From NCBI GenBank assembly GCA_035388225.1, contig DAOOPM010000020.1, positions 1 to 64,000 on the forward strand: a DNA stretch of 64,000 nucleotides. Reading direction: 5' to 3'. The position numbers and the translations under genes were made by a program. The notes beneath the pieces were generated by a model. The model made no database searches. It was not told where the DNA came from and worked only from the letters and a program-made list of their open reading frames with translations. The DNA comes from SB25 sp029560875. Its GTDB lineage: Bacteria; Bacteroidota; Bacteroidia; Bacteroidales; Tenuifilaceae. Of this stretch, positions 61,043 through 64,000 are shown piece after piece. Positions within the stretch are counted from its first letter, which is position 1, and each line of letters begins with the position of its first letter.

Positions 61043-62110
61043 TTACTTTTTCTCAATGATTTTTACATCATCGCCATCCTTTAGGTTCAATTGTCCGCTA
61101 ACAATAACCTGTTCACCTTCGGTTAAACCATTTATAACTGAAATTTGGTTGTTGTTGCTCTGTCCAGTTACAAGTTGACGCTTTACGGCTTTTCCATTCT
61201 CAACCACAAAAACAACTGGGTTAAGCATGCTACCAACAATACTTGCTTTATTTATCAAAAGAGTTTCGCTGTTTTTAACTGGTAATGTGGCTTCGGCGTA
61301 TAGTCCACTTTTCAGGTGTGTTGCGTCATTATTTAAGGTTATTTCAACATTAAACTTCATAGCGGCATCAGCTTTTTCGGCTATTGCAGTAATTTTACCA
61401 GTAAATTTCTGTCCAGGGAAAACGCTTAGATTTACCTCTACGGCTTGACCAATTGATATTTTATAAACCTCTTGCTCAGTTATTTTGATGTTTAGTTTAA
61501 GCTTGTTGTTGTTTACAACCTCACAAATTTGGGTGCCTCCACTTACCAGTTGACCCTCAGTTATAAAATCGTTGTTGATGTAGCCAGCAATTGGTGTTTT
61601 GATGCTTGTGTTACTTAGCGCTTTTTTAGCAGTAATAAGGTCGGCTTTAGCCTTTTTTAGTCCAATTGTTGCTTGTTCTAAATCGCGTTTTGTTACAGCA
61701 TTTTCCTCGGAAAGGCGGGTTAACCTTTCAACATCTCTCTCGAATTGTGAGTAGTTGGCTTCAGCCGTAAGAACATTTGCTGCAATAACCTCGTCGTCAA
61801 CCTTTGCGATTATATCGCCCGATACAACCTTATCCCCTTTTTCCTTATATATTTTGATGATTTTTCCTTGAGTTTCCGATACTACAGTAAGTACATCCGA
61901 TGCCTCAAGTGTACCAGTTGCAACAACATTTTCCGAAAGAATTCCCTTTGTTACAGGTTCAACTGCCACAGGAATGCTTTCAACTTTTCGTTGAGCGTAT
62001 GCAATATTGTTTTGGAATTCTTTTTTGTTGTCGGCTAGTTTCCATACTATTAAAACTGCAACAATAATTACCGCTGTAAATGCGAATACGTGTGATTTTT
62101 TGATTGTCAT
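61043..62110 (-). CDS. RND efflux periplasmic adaptor
   Basis: A 355-residue membrane fusion protein. The N-terminal helix (VFAFTAVIIVAVLIVWKLA) anchors it. The barrel-sandwich hybrid (VTKGILSENVVATGTLEASD, SETQGKIIKIYKEKGDKV) flanks a short coiled coil at about 115-165. The beta-barrel and C-terminal domain follow (VNLSVFPGQKFTGKITAIAE, VIVSGQLNLKDGDDVKIIEK). It lies between the TolC and permease genes with gaps of 31 bases on each side. Confidence 0.93.
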   Translation of the reverse strand: MTIKKSHVFAFTAVIIVAVLIVWKLADNKKEFQNNIAYAQRKVESIPVAVEPVTKGILSENVVATGTLEASDVLTVVSETQGKIIKIYKEKGDKVVSGDIIAKVDDEVIAANVLTAEANYSQFERDVERLTRLSEENAVTKRDLEQATIGLKKAKADLITAKKALSNTSIKTPIAGYINNDFITEGQLVSGGTQICEVVNNNKLKLNIKITEQEVYKISIGQAVEVNLSVFPGQKFTGKITAIAEKADAAMKFNVEITLNNDATHLKSGLYAEATLPVKNSETLLINKASIVGSMLNPVVFVVENGKAVKRQLVTGQSNNNQISVINGLTEGEQVIVSGQLNLKDGDDVKIIEKK

Positions 62111-62141
62111 ATTTTTATTCTTTATGAGTTCTGAAATTGTG

Positions 62142-63542
62142 TTATTTAAGCATCGATTTTAAATTGCCGGATGCTTGAAGCATTTTAATTTCTGCTGTTT
62201 TACACTTTAGGATTTGTTGGTTGTACGAGTTGTCGGCTTGCAGAAATTCGGAGTTGACGTTTAGCAAATCGGCAAGCGATGCCATGCCTTCCTTATATAG
62301 CGATGCCGTTTGGTTGTAAACTTTTAGTGCCAATTCTTTATTTTCTTTTTGTGGAGCAAGCATACCCTGCGATGTTTGATATTCTAAGAAAGCATTGTTG
62401 TAGCTTACCTCCAGTAAATCTTTTGTTTTCAGAATATCCTCTTTCAATTGCAGTTGTTTAATTTGAGTTTGTTTTACTTTGTGGTAGTTAACACCCGAAC
62501 TAAATATTGGCATAGTAAGGCTTAGCCCAAAGGTTGTAGAGTTGCTCCAATCGTTAATTTTGGCCTCGGTGTTGTACGATGAGTAGCTTAACTTCCCGAA
62601 GGCTGCGATGGTGGGGTAGAACTTTGCCTTTGATAGTTTTACTTGTTGTCCGTAAATTTCGTTCTGCTTAAGTAGCGCTTGGTAGGCGGGAACATTATCA
62701 ACACTAAAGTTATTGGCGTTATTATTACTAATAAAATCGTTTACTAAGTTGAGTGTATCAATAGCAATCAAACTGTCGCTAGGCATTCCTGCTAAGGCTT
62801 TTAGGTAGTTTAACTGAATATTTACTCCATTCTGAATAGTTTGGCGGGTTACCTCAAGATTTGCTATGGAAACCTTTAAGCGGTTAACCTGACTCTCTTT
62901 AATAAAATCGTTTTTATAGCTTAGCTCTGCAATTCGGTGAATCTCTTTGAGGTTGTTTATAGATTTATCAACTGTTTGAAGTTGAAGTATTAGCGAGCCA
63001 GCTTGATAGTATCCCGATGCCACCTCTGCAATAATATCTTCCTCGCTTTTTGTTTTTAAGATTGAGTATAGCTCCTGTGCTTTTTTGCTGGTTTTTAGCC
63101 CTACCCAGTACGATTGGCTATAAATAAGTTGAGTAACTTGAACTCCTGCACTAGCAGTGTAAAGTGCATCTATACTGCCAAGCTGGTCAATCATTCCAGT
63201 TAATTGGTCCTTAATATTCTGTCTAACATCAGCACTTACGCCGTCGTTAATCATCATATCCAGAAAACCTCCAATTTTGATAGATGCCGAATCGGATATT
63301 CCAATGTCTGGTAGCTTCATTTTACTGTAACTTCCTGATGCTTCCACCTGTGGTAGGCCATAGCCAATGGCTTCTTTACGCATGTAATCTGCCTCTTTGC
63401 GTTGAAGTTCCGATTTTTTAATGTCTCTGCTATGCTCAAGTGCATAGTTAACAAGACTTGTAAGTGTTGTTTGCGCGCTTGCATCAAAACAAAACAGGGT
63501 AAGTCCTAAAACTGAAAAAAAACTTAAAACTTTTATTTTCAT
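62142..63542 (-). CDS. TolC-family outer-membrane efflux protein of the RND operon
   Basis: A 466-residue outer-membrane channel. The signal peptide ends FDASAQ. The two structural halves are seen as LVNYALEHSRDIKKSELQRK and, later, TFGLSLTMPIFSSGVNYHKV, with long helical hairpins between (about 170-250 and 380-440). It is the first pump gene after the TetR operator. Confidence 0.92.
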   Translation of the reverse strand: MKIKVLSFFSVLGLTLFCFDASAQTTLTSLVNYALEHSRDIKKSELQRKEADYMRKEAIGYGLPQVEASGSYSKMKLPDIGISDSASIKIGGFLDMMINDGVSADVRQNIKDQLTGMIDQLGSIDALYTASAGVQVTQLIYSQSYWVGLKTSKKAQELYSILKTKSEEDIIAEVASGYYQAGSLILQLQTVDKSINNLKEIHRIAELSYKNDFIKESQVNRLKVSIANLEVTRQTIQNGVNIQLNYLKALAGMPSDSLIAIDTLNLVNDFISNNNANNFSVDNVPAYQALLKQNEIYGQQVKLSKAKFYPTIAAFGKLSYSSYNTEAKINDWSNSTTFGLSLTMPIFSSGVNYHKVKQTQIKQLQLKEDILKTKDLLEVSYNNAFLEYQTSQGMLAPQKENKELALKVYNQTASLYKEGMASLADLLNVNSEFLQADNSYNQQILKCKTAEIKMLQASGNLKSMLK

Positions 63543-63577
63543 ATTATCAAATTATTTGTTCTTTACTTTATTTAAAA

Positions 63578-63591
63578 ACCGACCAGTCGGT
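63578..63591 (-). promoter_or_regulatory. TetR-type operator palindrome in front of the RND operon
   Basis: ACCGAC-CA-GTCGGT is an inverted repeat with 6-bp arms and a 2-bp spacer, 36 bases before the TolC start and after the TetR gene's terminator. Position and form fit an operator for the TetR protein encoded upstream. Confidence 0.7.
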
Positions 63592-63603
63592 ATGTTCTTG
63601 TGC

Positions 63604-63628
63604 TTTAAAAAAAGGCTAGTGCCTTTTT
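63604..63628 (-). terminator. terminator after the TetR gene
   Basis: An 8-bp stem (AAAAAGGC / GCCTTTTT) with a 4-base loop; a T run follows on the minus strand. It separates the TetR gene from the operator and the pump operon. Confidence 0.7.
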
Positions 63629-63633
63629 ATGTT

Positions 63634-64000
63634 TTAAACTTTGATACTTTGGTATAGCTCAAGTAGTTGCTTAGAGTGCATTTCTAAGGCATAGTCAATT
63701 GAGCCTCCTAGCATTGTGTTTGTTACGATACTTGTCCCAATGGCCATAAAGTTCATTGCCATTATTTCAGCGTTAACCTTGTTTGAAACCTCACCATTCT
63801 TTTTGGCTAGTTCAATTGCATCAACCCAAATACTTTGCTCCTCATTGTAAAATTTGCGTCCAATTTCCGAAAAGTTTGGATAGTATTTGAAAGCGGCCAT
63901 AAACAGTGATATGTGCTGAGCTGGTGAGCTTAGGTCTATATCGTTGCTATTAGATTTAAGGTGAATTTTTTCCTTCACTTTATTAATACTATTATCAATA
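63634..64000 (-). CDS. TetR-family transcriptional regulator, N-terminus outside the window
   Basis: The last 122 codons are visible and the frame is open to the window end. The sequence HISLFMAAFKYYPNFSEIGRKF and then AEIMAMNFMAIGTSIVTNTM, DYALEMHSKQLLELYQSI is the helical C-terminal ligand-binding domain of a TetR protein. The DNA-binding helix-turn-helix lies beyond base 64000. A GTG at 63978 is not the true start because the frame continues upstream. It probably represses the RND operon through the palindrome at 63578-63591 and is relieved by a pump substrate. Confidence 0.75.
   Translation of the reverse strand, partial: IDNSINKVKEKIHLKSNSNDIDLSSPAQHISLFMAAFKYYPNFSEIGRKFYNEEQSIWVDAIELAKKNGEVSNKVNAEIMAMNFMAIGTSIVTNTMLGGSIDYALEMHSKQLLELYQSIKV

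Overview
The window reads as a chromosomal segment of an AT-rich member of the Bacteroidota, most likely a Bacteroidales-type lineage. The support is the gene content: DUF4270 and DUF5689 surface proteins, an IPExxxVDY-family protein, an RprX/RprY-like two-component pair, SiaC, the sigma54 activator - LptE - TPR - SecG - GroES - GroEL order, and SusC-style carboxypeptidase-regulatory domains on a TonB-dependent receptor. Ribosome binding sites are weak and several start codons are GTG or TTG. I see no insertion sequence, prophage, CRISPR array, rRNA or tRNA. No stretch above about 300 bases lacks a gene, except 35443-36201, which is mostly filled by a frameshifted outer-membrane protein gene.

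Layout. 1-2279: end of gpsA, a tiny lipoprotein and an RlmN-type radical SAM enzyme. 2276-10230: SulP anion transporter, nitroreductase, a BrkB/YihY membrane protein, dprA, several small unknowns, a GT39-like glycosyltransferase and a DUF1801 protein. 10339-14565: a minus-strand surface operon of DUF4270 lipoprotein, beta-barrel protein and a beta-helix carbohydrate-binding-like lipoprotein. 14819-16675: Kelch lipoprotein and a pirin. 16915-23720: a plus-strand TolC - MacA - MacB ATPase - MacB permease - small periplasmic protein - LytS kinase - LytTR regulator operon. 23880-26086: ECF sigma factor, zinc-finger anti-sigma factor and beta-propeller protein. 26134-32960: a secreted unknown, leuS, a four-helix-bundle protein, a YitT transporter, an outer-membrane lipoprotein and purN. 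33135-36612: acpP, fabF, rnc, the broken porin-like gene and an IPExxxVDY protein. 36778-41149: histidine kinase/response regulator pair, siaC and a GH16-like protein with helical repeats. 41183-49013: a minus-strand block with a methyltransferase-like protein, lepA, groEL-groES, secG, a TPR protein, lptE and a sigma54 activator. 49233-56976: kdsB, a secreted endonuclease/exonuclease/phosphatase-family enzyme, a TonB-dependent receptor and two DUF5689 proteins. 57036-64000: an InaA-like kinase, then an RND efflux operon headed by a truncated TetR regulator with a palindromic operator between regulator and pumps.

How the genes work together. Housekeeping blocks cover fatty-acid synthesis (acpP-fabF), RNA processing (rnc), translation (leuS, lepA, rlmN), purine synthesis (purN), protein folding and secretion (groESL, secG) and LPS assembly (lptE, kdsB). 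Two independent efflux operons are present, each with its own local regulator (LytS/LytTR after the MacAB pump, TetR before the RND pump). The most system-like accessory block is 50074-56976, where a secreted phosphoesterase-type enzyme lies next to a TonB receptor and two lipoproteins carrying three DUF5689 domains. This suggests, but does not prove, capture of nucleic-acid or phosphoester material at the cell surface. The second notable item is the cytoplasmic GH16-like protein with three helical repeats and a lost catalytic glutamate next to siaC.
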